A stretch of 64,000 bases of DNA from Prevotella sp. UBA2850 (GTDB taxonomy: Bacteria > Bacteroidota > Bacteroidia > Bacteroidales > Bacteroidaceae): NCBI GenBank assembly GCA_002350805.1, contig DEFO01000012.1, positions 1-64,000 on the forward strand, in the 5' to 3' direction. The translations under genes were made by a program, and so were the position numbers. Of the stretch, positions 7,205-16,159 are shown piece after piece. The notes beneath the pieces were generated by a model. That model saw only the letters and a list, made by a program, of their open reading frames with translations, made no database searches and was not told the DNA's origin. Within the stretch, counting starts at the first letter, position 1, and each line of letters opens with the position of its first letter.

Positions 7205-10153
7205 ATGAAGAAACTGATTCTGCTGGTGCTGATGGCCACGTTTGCCTCGGCACTGACATTCGCACAGAGCCGGATGATTTCCGGCCAGCTGTTTGATAAG
7301 GAGACCGGCGAGGCGGTGATACAGGCCACGGTCCAGCTGCTGAAGACCGACAGTTCGTTTGTAAAGGGAACGCTCTCGAACATGGGAGGCGCGTTTGAGC
7401 TGACGGCTCCGTCGAACGGCAAATATATTCTGAGAATCAACAGCATAGGTTATAAGCATATTGTCAAGAACATCACCATCTCAGGCGGCAAGGACGTGCT
7501 GCTGGGCAAGATGTCGATGAGTCCCGACGCCATCATGCTGAAGGGCGTGACGGCCACCGGCCAGGCCTCGAAGGTGACGGTGAAGGAAGACACCTTTGTG
7601 TATAACGCGGCAGCCTACCGCACGCCAGAAGGCTCTGTGATTGAGGAACTGGTGAAGAAACTGCCCGGCGCCCAGATTGACGACGACGGTAAGATCACCA
7701 TCAACGGTCGCGAGGTGAAGAAAATCAAGGTGGACGGACGTGAGTTCATGACGGGCGACACCGAGACGGCGCTGAAGAACCTGCCAGTGGACATCGTGAA
7801 CAACATCAAGGCCTATCAGGAGAAGAGCGACCTGGCCCGCGTGACGGGCATCGACGACGGCGAGGAGGAGACGGTGCTCGACTTCGGCATCAAGCCGGGC
7901 ATGAACAAGGGCTACTTCACCAACGACGACCTGGGCATCGGCACCAAAGACCGCTACTCAGCCCGACTGATGGGGGCACACTTCACCGACAAGACGCGGC
8001 TGATGGGATTCCTTAATGCCAACAACACGGGCGATCAGGGATTCCCCGGCGGCGGTGGCGGCGGACGCTGGGGCGGTCCGAGAGGATTGAACGCCAGTAA
8101 GATGGCTGCCACGAACTACAACTTCAAAAGCGACAAGCTGGAGGTGGACGGTAGCGTGCGTTGGAACCATCGTGACGGTGACCAGAGGAGCATCTCGTCG
8201 GTGGGACGCTTCAACCTGGACAACCAGTCGTATGAGAACAGCATCAACCAGAGCTACAGCCGCAACAACAATGTGGACGCACGCATCCGCCTGGAATGGA
8301 AACCCGATACGATGACCAACATCATGTTCCGACCCAACTTCCGTTGGAACAACAGCGACGGCATCAGCTACTCGAACTCGGCCACCTTCAACGACGACCC
8401 CTACAAATATGTGACCGACCCGCTGAACCAGCTGGACATCCTGAAAGGCAACAACGTGCTGGTGAACGGATCGAACAACGGCTCCATCACCTATGGCGAC
8501 GGACTGTCAACCAGCGCCATGCTGCAGTATAACCGCAAACTGGCCAAGCCGGGACGTAACATCACGCTGAGGGGAAACATCAACTACAGCGACAACGACA
8601 ACAAGAGTATCTCGACATCGCGCACCTCGCTCTACCAGCTGCAGGACCTCTACGGTAACGACTCGACGTTCTACACCAACCGCTACAACCTAACGCCCAG
8701 CAAGAGCTGGAGCTACTCGTTGCAGGCTACCTACAGCGAGCCTATCTTCAGGGGTGGATTCCTGCAGTTCCGATACCGCTTCCAATACAGCTACAGCAAG
8801 AGCGACCGCTCAACTTACGACTTCGGCAATGTGGGTACTTTCAGCGAACTGGGCTACCACTACCGCGGATGGGACGACTACCTGAGACTGCTGACCAACC
8901 CGTTGGACTACTATCTGGACGACGACCTGAGCCGCTTCTCGGAGTACAGGAACTACATTCATGAGGCCAACATCACTTTCCGCCTCATCAACAAAGCCTA
9001 CAACCTGAACGTGGGCGCCATGATCCAGCCACAAAAGACCAACTTCGTGCAAGACTACCAGGGGCTACACACCGACACCACGCGCAACGTGGTGAACCTC
9101 ACCCCTACCCTCGACTTCCGCTATAAGTTCTCGCCCGTGAGCGAACTGCGCGCCGAATACAGAGGGTCCACCTCGCAGCCCTCGATGAGCGACCTGCTCG
9201 ACATCACCGACGACAGCAACCCCATGAACATCCGCAAGGGTAACCCGGGACTGAAACCGTCGTTTAACAATCGCTTCGAACTGCGCTACAACAACTACAT
9301 TCAGAGCCACCAGCAGGGCATCATGACATTTATCAACTACAGCAACACACGCAACAGCATCAGCAACAAAACATATTATAATAAGGAGACCGGTGTGCGC
9401 ACCACTCAGCCAGAGAACATCAACGGCAACTGGAATGCCAACATCGGAGTGATGTACAACTTCTCTATCGACTCGGCCGGTGTGTGGAACGTCAACAACT
9501 TCGCCATGATGAACCACGCCAACAACGTGAACTACCTGGCCCAAAACATGGAGTCGGTGAAAAACACCACCCGCTCTGACATGATCATGGATCGCCTGCA
9601 GGCCAGCTACCGCAAAGACTGGCTGGAAGTGGCCCTCGACGGTATGTTCAACTACAGCCATTCGAAAAACCTGCTTCAGTCGGTCAGCAACCTCGACACT
9701 TGGTCGTTCTCCTATGGTGGAAGCATCAATATCTATGCACCCTGGGGCACTACCCTCTCAACCGACATGCACAACATGAGCCGGCGCGGATACAACGACA
9801 GCAGCATGAACACCAACGAGCTGGTGTGGAACGCACAGGTAAGCCAGTCGTTCCTCAAGGGCAATGCTCTCACGCTGAGCCTTCAGTTCTACGACATCCT
9901 GCAAAACCGCAGCAACTTCAGCCGCTCGGTGACTGCCGACATGCGTAGCGACACGCAGTATAACAACATCAACTCGTATGCCATGCTGCACGTCATCTAC
10001 CGCTTCAATGCCTTCGGAGGCCGCCACAAGCAGGGCGAGGGCGGTCCCGGTCAGTTTGGCCGCGGTGGCCGTGGCGGCTGGGGCGGAGGCCGTCCTGGTG
10101 GTTGGGGCGGTGGCCGACCAGGCGGTGGATTCGGCGGCGGACGCCGGTTCTGA
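7205..10153 (+). CDS. Large outer-membrane beta-barrel protein, TonB-receptor-like, glycine-rich tail
   Basis: This 982-residue exported protein has a signal peptide (about 1-20), a carboxypeptidase-like regulatory domain (about 22-110), a plug-like region (about 118-215, with LVKKLPGAQIDDDGKITINGREVKKI read in two parts) and a long barrel rich in alternating aromatic and Asn residues. It belongs to the outer-membrane beta-barrel family (OMP_b-brl_3 type), not SusC, since the usual SusC plug signature is absent and no SusD follows. Two glycine runs stand out: GGGGGGRWGG near residue 285, and a C-terminal tail of GGRGG/GGRPGG repeats over the last 35 residues. The substrate is unknown. Confidence 0.85.
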   Translation: MKKLILLVLMATFASALTFAQSRMISGQLFDKETGEAVIQATVQLLKTDSSFVKGTLSNMGGAFELTAPSNGKYILRINSIGYKHIVKNITISGGKDVLLGKMSMSPDAIMLKGVTATGQASKVTVKEDTFVYNAAAYRTPEGSVIEELVKKLPGAQIDDDGKITINGREVKKIKVDGREFMTGDTETALKNLPVDIVNNIKAYQEKSDLARVTGIDDGEEETVLDFGIKPGMNKGYFTNDDLGIGTKDRYSARLMGAHFTDKTRLMGFLNANNTGDQGFPGGGGGGRWGGPRGLNASKMAATNYNFKSDKLEVDGSVRWNHRDGDQRSISSVGRFNLDNQSYENSINQSYSRNNNVDARIRLEWKPDTMTNIMFRPNFRWNNSDGISYSNSATFNDDPYKYVTDPLNQLDILKGNNVLVNGSNNGSITYGDGLSTSAMLQYNRKLAKPGRNITLRGNINYSDNDNKSISTSRTSLYQLQDLYGNDSTFYTNRYNLTPSKSWSYSLQATYSEPIFRGGFLQFRYRFQYSYSKSDRSTYDFGNVGTFSELGYHYRGWDDYLRLLTNPLDYYLDDDLSRFSEYRNYIHEANITFRLINKAYNLNVGAMIQPQKTNFVQDYQGLHTDTTRNVVNLTPTLDFRYKFSPVSELRAEYRGSTSQPSMSDLLDITDDSNPMNIRKGNPGLKPSFNNRFELRYNNYIQSHQQGIMTFINYSNTRNSISNKTYYNKETGVRTTQPENINGNWNANIGVMYNFSIDSAGVWNVNNFAMMNHANNVNYLAQNMESVKNTTRSDMIMDRLQASYRKDWLEVALDGMFNYSHSKNLLQSVSNLDTWSFSYGGSINIYAPWGTTLSTDMHNMSRRGYNDSSMNTNELVWNAQVSQSFLKGNALTLSLQFYDILQNRSNFSRSVTADMRSDTQYNNINSYAMLHVIYRFNAFGGRHKQGEGGPGQFGRGGRGGWGGGRPGGWGGGRPGGGFGGGRRF

Positions 10154-10204
10154 GCTTATAGTAGTTAACGACAAATAGCAAGAGTATTTTTATATCAAGC
10201 ATTG

Positions 10205-10240
10205 GCAGGCGCTTTCTTCGATGGAGAAGGAAGCGCCTGC
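10205..10240 (+). terminator. Terminator-like hairpin after the beta-barrel gene
   Basis: GCAGGCGC at 10205-10212 pairs with GCGCCTGC at 10233-10240, and the stem extends inward (TTTCTTC with GAGAAGGAA). It lies 50 bp after the stop. There is no T-run, so strength is uncertain. Confidence 0.55.
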
Positions 10241-10270
10241 TGATGTAATTAAGCTGAAGACTAAGAACTG

Positions 10271-10335
10271 AGAGGTATGATTACCTTAAGAGTTGAGAAC
10301 GGAGAACGGTGAACTGAGAGGTATGATTACCCTTG
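10271..10335 (-). repeat. Dispersed GGTATGATTACC/heptamer motif, two partial copies
   Basis: GAGAGGTATGATTACC occurs twice (about 10272-10287 and 10315-10331), flanking heptamer-like GAGAACG units. It is the reverse orientation of the motif at 3838 and 40441. The rest of the 10154-10585 gap carries a terminator, a small palindrome of the CCCC-GGGG class near 10370-10395, and a promoter, but no gene. Confidence 0.55.
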
Positions 10336-10537
10336 CTATTGAGCAAAGTTTGAGCAACCATCCGGCAGACCTTTCCCCATTGGGGGACCCGGAGAGGGTT
10401 TCATAATAATGGACAATTGATAATGGATAATTACCTGCTGGCTTGACTTCTCAAGAGGTAAAGCTACAGTCCAAACTCCTAAACTCCTTAAAATGAGTTT
10501 CAGGTTCATAGCCCAAACAAAAAAAACATGTCTGCGT

Positions 10538-10568
10538 CTTGCATGTTATCAAAAATTTTGTATCTTTG
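10538..10568 (+). promoter_or_regulatory. Promoter of the putative pectin operon
   Basis: CTTG (10538-10541), 19 bp, then TATCTTTG (10561-10568) matches the Bacteroidetes -33/-7 pattern with one mismatch in the -33 box. The first start codon is at 10586. Confidence 0.6.
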
Positions 10569-10585
10569 CCCCATACTAAAACAAA

Positions 10586-11935
10586 ATGAGAACCGACACA
10601 GACATGAAAAAACTTATTATTATTTCCCTGGTAGTACTGTGTACTGCACCGACTTGGGCCCAGATGGGGTGCCGCTTTCCTTCGGAGCGTAAGGTCATCA
10701 ACGACCCGAAGACGGGCGTCGAACTGGTGTTCCTCACCAGCAAAAGCGGCATGGGCGACTCGAAAATCTATCTGACACACAACCAGTGGTCTGCCGACGG
10801 ACGGTGGGTGGTCTTCCGCAGCGACCGAGTGAAAGGCGAAGCCATGGCCGTCAATGAAGAGACGGGCGACATCGTGCAGGTGACCGAGGGCGGATATACG
10901 GGCATGCTCTGCGTGGCCCGCAAGTCGATGAACCTCTATCACATGCGCATTCAGACCGACAAGGCCGGACGGCGCACCGGCATGGAGGTGGTCGAGGTGA
11001 ACCTGGAGCGGCTTTTCGCCGACTCGGAGGCAGGCAAACTGAAGAAAAAGACGGCTTATGAGCGCATCTGCGGTGTGATTCCCACCGAGATGTGCAGCGA
11101 AGGCGACATGGCTCTCGACGGCAGCGAGACATTTGTGTATTTCAGACTCGACAAGGAGTTTGCCCGCAAATACCCCATTGCCGAACAGATAGCCCCCAAC
11201 TTCGGGCCGCGCAACATGGGAGCCGGTCCGGGCGGCATCGGTAAGATGGACCTCACTACAGGCAAGGCTGAGCCGGTGGTCGCCGTGCATTTCAAGGTGG
11301 GCCACATACAGGGCAACCCGTGGCATCCGGGCGAGGTCATCTTCTGCTGGGAGACTGGAGGTAAGGCACCTCAGCGCACATGGATGGTGAATGCTGACGG
11401 CACCAACCTGCGCCCCATCTACCGCGAAACAGAGCACGACTGGGTGACCCACGAGGCCGTCATCAGTGCCGACGAACTGGTGATTGCGCTGCTGGGCCAC
11501 CGCCCCATCAACCTCAAGGGTGGTGCAGCCGAGGGACTGGAGTCGTTTGCTTTCTCTGACGACTGGGGACCATCGGGCACGAAAGAATATCCCACGGGCA
11601 TCGCCGTAGTGAACATGCGCACCCGGGAACTGACCATGGAGGGACAGGTGGACGGCGACAATTTCTGGCATGTGGCTGGATCGCAGGACGGACACTGGGT
11701 GGCTGGCGATGACTTCGCACGTGAACTGTGGCTCATCGACCGCCATACCAAAGAGCGCATTCTACTTACGGCCGGACATAAGACAACAGCCCGCGACCAT
11801 GTGCACCCCACCTTCAAACCCGACGGAACAGAAATCGAAATACAGTCGGCCATGCTCTCTGACGACGGACGCTCGATGAACATCTGCATCGTACGTCTGC
11901 CCCAGGAGCTCATCGACAGGTATCAGAAGAAATAA
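10586..11935 (+). CDS. PL22-like oligogalacturonate lyase, secreted
   Basis: This 449-residue beta-propeller protein probably cleaves oligogalacturonides by beta-elimination, the step after pectate lyases. A signal peptide begins at Met7 (start 10604 is an alternative). Family features are the repeated propeller blades, GHIQGNPWHPGE (about 239-250), DWVTHEAV with His289, and HVHPTFKPDG with His405 and His407, which match by eye the metal-binding histidines of characterised PL22 enzymes. The Gln that normally precedes the last His pair appears to be Ala. It starts a three-gene operon with a glycosidase and a CBM-like protein. Substrate is inferred from family only. Confidence 0.75.
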   Translation: MRTDTDMKKLIIISLVVLCTAPTWAQMGCRFPSERKVINDPKTGVELVFLTSKSGMGDSKIYLTHNQWSADGRWVVFRSDRVKGEAMAVNEETGDIVQVTEGGYTGMLCVARKSMNLYHMRIQTDKAGRRTGMEVVEVNLERLFADSEAGKLKKKTAYERICGVIPTEMCSEGDMALDGSETFVYFRLDKEFARKYPIAEQIAPNFGPRNMGAGPGGIGKMDLTTGKAEPVVAVHFKVGHIQGNPWHPGEVIFCWETGGKAPQRTWMVNADGTNLRPIYRETEHDWVTHEAVISADELVIALLGHRPINLKGGAAEGLESFAFSDDWGPSGTKEYPTGIAVVNMRTRELTMEGQVDGDNFWHVAGSQDGHWVAGDDFARELWLIDRHTKERILLTAGHKTTARDHVHPTFKPDGTEIEIQSAMLSDDGRSMNICIVRLPQELIDRYQKK

Positions 11936-12010
11936 TGAATGGAAGAGAATGAAAGAAAGGAAAGAGAAAGAGAATCACATGTAGATGAAATTATAAAAGG
12001 AATAAGACCT

Positions 12011-13723
12011 ATGAAAAAACCGATGTTATTCTTTCTGCTGGCCATGATGCTGATGGTGAGCAGCTGCAAGCAGGAGACAAGTAAGAACACAGCAGCAGAG
12101 GCGCCCCACCTGGAGAAGCGGGGCTCAGTCACACAACTCATCGTTGAGGGGAAGCCGTGGCTCATACTGGGTTGCGAACTGGGCAACTCTACCTCATCGA
12201 GCCGCGAGTATCTGGCACCCTATTGGCAGAAACTGAAGGAAAGTGGTGTAAACACCGTGCTGGCAGTGGTGTCGTGGGAGCAGACTGAACCTCAGGAGGG
12301 ACAGTTCGACTTCACTGTGGTCGACAACCTGCTGGCCGACGCCCGGGCCAACGACATGAAACTGGCGCTGCTGTGGTTTGGCTCATGGAAAAACGGCATC
12401 ACAAGCTACACTCCGACATGGGTGAAACGCGACACCAAGCGGTTCCCCTTGGCACAAACACCCGACGGGAAGCCGCTGCCTATCCTGACCACCCTGGGCA
12501 ACGAAACCTGTCAGGCTGACGCCAAGGCTTTCGCCGCCATGATGAAACACTTGAAAGAGGTGGATGCCCAGCAGCAGACCGTCGTCATGATTCAGATGGA
12601 GAACGAGGTAGGCCTGCACGGACATCCACGCGACTACTGTCCGATGGCCGAAAAGGCCTTCCACGAGCCTGTGCCTCCTGCACTCACCAAGTGGCTCACC
12701 GAGCATCGCGACAGTCTGCAGCCCGAGACCATGAGCGCATGGCAAGCCAAAGGTTGCAAGACCGAGGGCACTTGGGGCGAGGTGTTCGGACCCGACGACC
12801 GCGCCGCAGAGATATTCATGGCTTGGCATTATGCCGCCTACATGGACCGTATCACGGCTGCCGGCAAGGCCGAGTACAACCTGCCCACCTTTGTGAATGC
12901 CTGGATTGTGCAGCCCGAAGACCGACGCCCCGGCAACTATCCGTCGGGAGGACCGCAGGCACAGAACCATGACATCTGGCGTGCGGCAGCACCCCATATC
13001 GACATCCTCTCGCCCGACATATACCTCGACGACTTCCCCCAGCAGCTGGCACTCTATGCACGGGCTGCCAACCCCGTGTTCATTCCTGAGTCGCGATCAG
13101 GTCAAAACGGTGCTGCCAATGCCGCCTATGCCATCGGCGCCATGGGAGCCATCGGCTACTCGCCATTCGGTTTCGAGCGCAACTGCAGCGATGAGGTGAA
13201 TGCCACGTTCCGAGATTTCTACAACAAAGCCGGCAACATAGCACCGCTGATACTCTCAGCCCAGGCCGAAGGGCGCATCGGCGGCGCATGGCTGAAGGGC
13301 GACAACCCCATGCGGGTGAAGGACGAGATTCGGCTGGGCAACGTCCGCATCATGTGCGAACTGGTGTCGAGCGGCATGCGCAATGGCGGTGCCCCGCAAC
13401 TGACCGGCGGCACCTACGACCCCGAGGCCATCGGCTATGTCATCGTCATCCAACAGGAGGACGGCAGCCTGTTGTTCCTGGGCTCTAACGTGCGCGTCAC
13501 CTTCCTGCCTGCCGACGGCAAGGGCATCGTCGGACTGGCCAAGGTGACAGAGGGCGACTTCGACCAACAGGGCAACTGGGTGGAAGGCCGCTGGCTGAAC
13601 GGCGATGAGATACAGCTGCGCTACGACCTGCTCTATGCCGTTGACGAAGGATTCTCCGGACAAGGCCTGAACTTCGGGAAACCAGAACCGGCATTCCAGA
13701 AAGTGGAACTCTTCAACTATTAA
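12011..13723 (+). CDS. Glycoside hydrolase, GH35/GH42-like beta-galactosidase with DUF5597-type C-terminus, lipoprotein
   Basis: This 570-residue lipoprotein has its lipobox Cys at about 19 (VSSC). The (beta/alpha)8 domain carries QMENEVG with the candidate acid/base Glu199 after Asn198, and FIPESR as candidate nucleophile region. The fold and C-terminal part resemble DUF5597-containing beta-galactosidase-like enzymes of Bacteroidetes and Caulobacter. I start it at 12011, where a proper signal sequence begins. An in-frame ATG at 11939 would add a charged, signal-incompatible extension. It lies 75 bp after the PL22-like gene and 4 bp before the next gene. Exact sugar specificity cannot be read from sequence. 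Confidence 0.75.
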   Translation: MKKPMLFFLLAMMLMVSSCKQETSKNTAAEAPHLEKRGSVTQLIVEGKPWLILGCELGNSTSSSREYLAPYWQKLKESGVNTVLAVVSWEQTEPQEGQFDFTVVDNLLADARANDMKLALLWFGSWKNGITSYTPTWVKRDTKRFPLAQTPDGKPLPILTTLGNETCQADAKAFAAMMKHLKEVDAQQQTVVMIQMENEVGLHGHPRDYCPMAEKAFHEPVPPALTKWLTEHRDSLQPETMSAWQAKGCKTEGTWGEVFGPDDRAAEIFMAWHYAAYMDRITAAGKAEYNLPTFVNAWIVQPEDRRPGNYPSGGPQAQNHDIWRAAAPHIDILSPDIYLDDFPQQLALYARAANPVFIPESRSGQNGAANAAYAIGAMGAIGYSPFGFERNCSDEVNATFRDFYNKAGNIAPLILSAQAEGRIGGAWLKGDNPMRVKDEIRLGNVRIMCELVSSGMRNGGAPQLTGGTYDPEAIGYVIVIQQEDGSLLFLGSNVRVTFLPADGKGIVGLAKVTEGDFDQQGNWVEGRWLNGDEIQLRYDLLYAVDEGFSGQGLNFGKPEPAFQKVELFNY

Positions 13724-13727
13724 TCGT

Positions 13728-14852
13728 ATGAAAAAAACGCTGATACTTCTCTGGTTGGCTATGCTCCCGGCATCGGTCATCCAAGCGCAAAACGCCCACA
13801 TACAGGTGACTGAACCTGGATTCAAAGTGTTTCAGTTTCCGCGTACGCAGATTCCCCGCATCGATGGCGACTTCACGGATTGGGACATGGTGCCCGACAG
13901 CTATGCCGTCACCATCGACGACATGTGGGACGACACGGGCAAGCATCCCACCACCGACCGCAAGACGCTCGACGTCAAGGTGAAAGTGGGCTGGGTCAAC
14001 GGATTGAACCGCCTCTACTTCCTCTATGAGGCTTACGACGACTATTGGGATTTCAATCAGCTGAGCCTGCACAACGACACCTATGAAGTAGTGGTCGATG
14101 CCGACCTCTCTGGCGGTCCGCACACCGACGAGTTCAGAATCAACTCCGAGGTGATGAGCCGCATAGACGGCTTCTTTGAGTTCCAGAACCAGCATGCCCA
14201 AAACTATCACATCATGACCCCGCCCACCGAAGGCAAGTCGTGGACCATGGTGTGGGGACCGCAGCAGTGGTTGAAGTACCTGCCCTACGCCAACTATGCC
14301 TACGACTATCACTTCAGCCACGGACAGAGCGGCCGTCTGCGCATGGAGTTCTACATCACACCCTTCGACTATGCCAGTCCGGAAGGCCCTGAGAAGTCGA
14401 CAGAGAGCCGTCTGCGCGAGAACAAGAAGATAGGTCTCTCGTGGGCAGTCATCGACTACGACGGAGAGCGGGAGAACAATGGTTTTTGGAATCTCTCAAA
14501 GCATCACCAGATGTACGGCAACGCCCACATGCAACGGCTGTTTACGCTCATGCCCCTGGAACCACAGTTCCGCAAACCCGTAGAGTGCGAATGGACCTAC
14601 ACGGTGGTGCCCAACACGCGCACCGTCTGCTTCCGAGACCAGAGCTACGGCCCCGTGGACTCATGGCATTGGGACTTCGGCGACGGCACCACCTCCAACG
14701 AGCAGAATCCGGTACATACCTACGCCCGCGACTTTGCGCATTATGTGGTCACCCTCACCGTGACAGGTCCGAAGGGCACAGCCCGCTGCTGTAAGGTGTG
14801 GGAAGTCTGTGTGCGCGACACCAAGCATCCGTCGGGTACCTCATACGACTAA
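13728..14852 (+). CDS. Secreted CBM9-like / PKD-domain protein
   Basis: This 374-residue exported protein has a signal peptide of about 20 residues. The first 250 residues look like a carbohydrate-binding CBM9/DOMON-type beta-sandwich (IPRIDGDFTDWDMVPDSY, then YFLYEAYDDYWDF). The last 90 form a PKD domain (WHWDFGDGTTSNEQNPVHTY). It has no recognisable catalytic residues. It starts 4 bp after the glycosidase, so the two are almost certainly cotranscribed. A role in binding the polysaccharide at the cell surface is inferred. Confidence 0.75.
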   Translation: MKKTLILLWLAMLPASVIQAQNAHIQVTEPGFKVFQFPRTQIPRIDGDFTDWDMVPDSYAVTIDDMWDDTGKHPTTDRKTLDVKVKVGWVNGLNRLYFLYEAYDDYWDFNQLSLHNDTYEVVVDADLSGGPHTDEFRINSEVMSRIDGFFEFQNQHAQNYHIMTPPTEGKSWTMVWGPQQWLKYLPYANYAYDYHFSHGQSGRLRMEFYITPFDYASPEGPEKSTESRLRENKKIGLSWAVIDYDGERENNGFWNLSKHHQMYGNAHMQRLFTLMPLEPQFRKPVECEWTYTVVPNTRTVCFRDQSYGPVDSWHWDFGDGTTSNEQNPVHTYARDFAHYVVTLTVTGPKGTARCCKVWEVCVRDTKHPSGTSYD

Positions 14853-14874
14853 AAACTAAGACGAACAACCACAT

Positions 14875-14958
14875 GGAGTTGCTCTTCAGCTCACTGGAGT
14901 TGCTCTTTAGCTCACTGGAGTTGCCCTATAGCTTGCTGGAGTTGCTCTATGGCTCTGT
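14875..14958 (+). repeat. Minisatellite, 4 x 21 bp
   Basis: Four tandem 21-bp units (GGAGTTGCTCTTCAGCTCAC-type), at 14875, 14896, 14917 and 14938, lie 23 bp after the CBM/PKD stop. The first two differ by one base; the last two are more diverged. In one frame they encode heptads of the form ELLFSSL. A short ORF (14873-14986) has no evident start signal and is probably not a gene. Confidence 0.8.
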
Positions 14959-15064
14959 GCTGTTGTCACACCGTAAGATGCTTTAACTAGTTGGCAAGTG
15001 AAACTGGTTTCAGGCACAAAAACGGAGTGTCGCGGTCATCAAAACAAAATCATTGACAAATAAA

Positions 15065-15110
15065 GATGTAGGCATTCGTCCCGGACTTATAGTGGACAAA
15101 TGCCTACATC
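15065..15110 (-). terminator. Hairpin terminator of the L25-purN operon
   Basis: Perfect 12-bp arms (GATGTAGGCATT at 15065-15076 and its complement at 15099-15110) with a partly self-complementary loop lie 20 bp past the purN stop. The minus strand continues CTTTATTTG, a weak U-rich tail. Confidence 0.6.
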
Positions 15111-15129
15111 ATGTGAATGAGCATCTCAA

Positions 15130-15696
15130 TTACAAGTTGCTAATCACTTCTTCAATCACCTTGGGGAAGTGCTGCTGCTCGAGGATATGCTCCTTGGCGG
15201 CAATGTCGTCGGGCGTATCGTCGGGCGAAAGAGGCGTGCTGAACTGCGCGATAATCTCTCCACCGTCGCACACACGGCTCACCCAATGGACGGTCATGCC
15301 GGTCTCTTTCTCCCCGGCAGCCTTCACTGCCTCGTGAACATGCATGCCATACATGCCCTTTCCACCATATTTGGGCAGCAAGGCGGGATGGATGTTCAGC
15401 ATACGGTGGTCGTAGGCATCGATAAGGAAGCCAGGAACCATGAGCAGGAAGCCTGCCAGCACAATGAAGTCGATACGGTACTGCTGCATGAGTGGCATGA
15501 GCTTATCTTCCTGATTGAACTCAGCCTTGGGCATCACGACGGTGGGCACATTATATTTCTTGGCGCGCACCAAGGCGTAAGCGTCAGCACGGTTGCTCAG
15601 TACGAGCGCGATGTTGACATCAGAATGGTCGGCAAAATGGCGGATGATATTCTCGCAGTTGGTTCCGCTGCCTGATACGAAAATAGCTATATTCAT
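15130..15696 (-). CDS. purN: Phosphoribosylglycinamide formyltransferase (GART, PurN)
   Basis: PurN transfers the formyl group of 10-formyl-THF to GAR, the third step of purine synthesis. The 188 residues start at MNIAIFVSGSGTN (the N-terminal phosphate-binding loop). HPALLPKYGGKGMYG carries the catalytic His and substrate loop, and TVHWVSRVCDGGEI carries the second His and the conserved Asp. The reading frame extends 38 codons further upstream, but that part is low-complexity and overlaps the preceding gene's 3' end, so 15696 is chosen. It is last in the operon after the S4-domain gene (34 bp gap). Confidence 0.96.
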   Translation of the reverse strand: MNIAIFVSGSGTNCENIIRHFADHSDVNIALVLSNRADAYALVRAKKYNVPTVVMPKAEFNQEDKLMPLMQQYRIDFIVLAGFLLMVPGFLIDAYDHRMLNIHPALLPKYGGKGMYGMHVHEAVKAAGEKETGMTVHWVSRVCDGGEIIAQFSTPLSPDDTPDDIAAKEHILEQQHFPKVIEEVISNL

Positions 15697-15730
15697 GTGA
15701 GTGTTATGGTTAGGATTTATTAGTTTATCG

Positions 15731-16159
15731 TTACAGGTCATCGTCGTCGTCGAACATATCGTCGTCGTCGAAGCCAAAGAGGGCGGGTTCGGCAAACGAG
15801 TCGAGGGCACGCCGCTCTTTCTTCGTGGGACGGCCAGTGCCGCGGGCGCGGTCGATGAATCCGCTGATGCGGCTCATCTCCAGCAACTCGTATTGCTTGG
15901 GGTCGGTGACATTCTCGTAGATCTCGGGCACGAGCTTGGCTCCCACGCGCATCTCGATGCACTTCAGCACACGAAAGGAATAGGTGATGGGCGGTTTCTT
16001 CACATCGACCACCTCGCCGACCTTCAGCGGGCGGCTGGGCTTGACATTCATGCCACTAATAGAGACGCGCCCGTTCTTACAGGCGTCGGCGGCAATGGAG
16101 CGGGTCTTGAAGATGCGCGAGGCCCACAGCCATTTGTCTATGCGTGCGGTATCTGCCAT
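15731..16159 (-). CDS. RNA-binding S4-domain protein, Hsp15/HslR-like
   Basis: This 142-residue protein has the S4 RNA-binding domain at the N-terminus (IDKWLWASRIFKTRS...ACKNGRVSISG). E. coli Hsp15 of this family binds stalled 50S subunits. The C-terminus is unusual: an acidic tail with DDDDMFDDDDDL. Its ATG overlaps the pth stop by one base (TAATG), which suggests translational coupling. The neighbours L25 and Pth are also ribosome-linked, which supports a translation role. Confidence 0.88.
   Translation of the reverse strand: MADTARIDKWLWASRIFKTRSIAADACKNGRVSISGMNVKPSRPLKVGEVVDVKKPPITYSFRVLKCIEMRVGAKLVPEIYENVTDPKQYELLEMSRISGFIDRARGTGRPTKKERRALDSFAEPALFGFDDDDMFDDDDDL

Noticed and set aside
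14875..14958. Tandem repeats as a CRISPR array
   Set aside because: Units are contiguous with no spacers; the same applies to 21021-21104, 31216-31371 and 35160-35258. No cas genes in the window.
14798..14986. 62-residue Leu-rich ORF
   Set aside because: Starts inside the CBM/PKD gene and is made by the 21-bp repeat.
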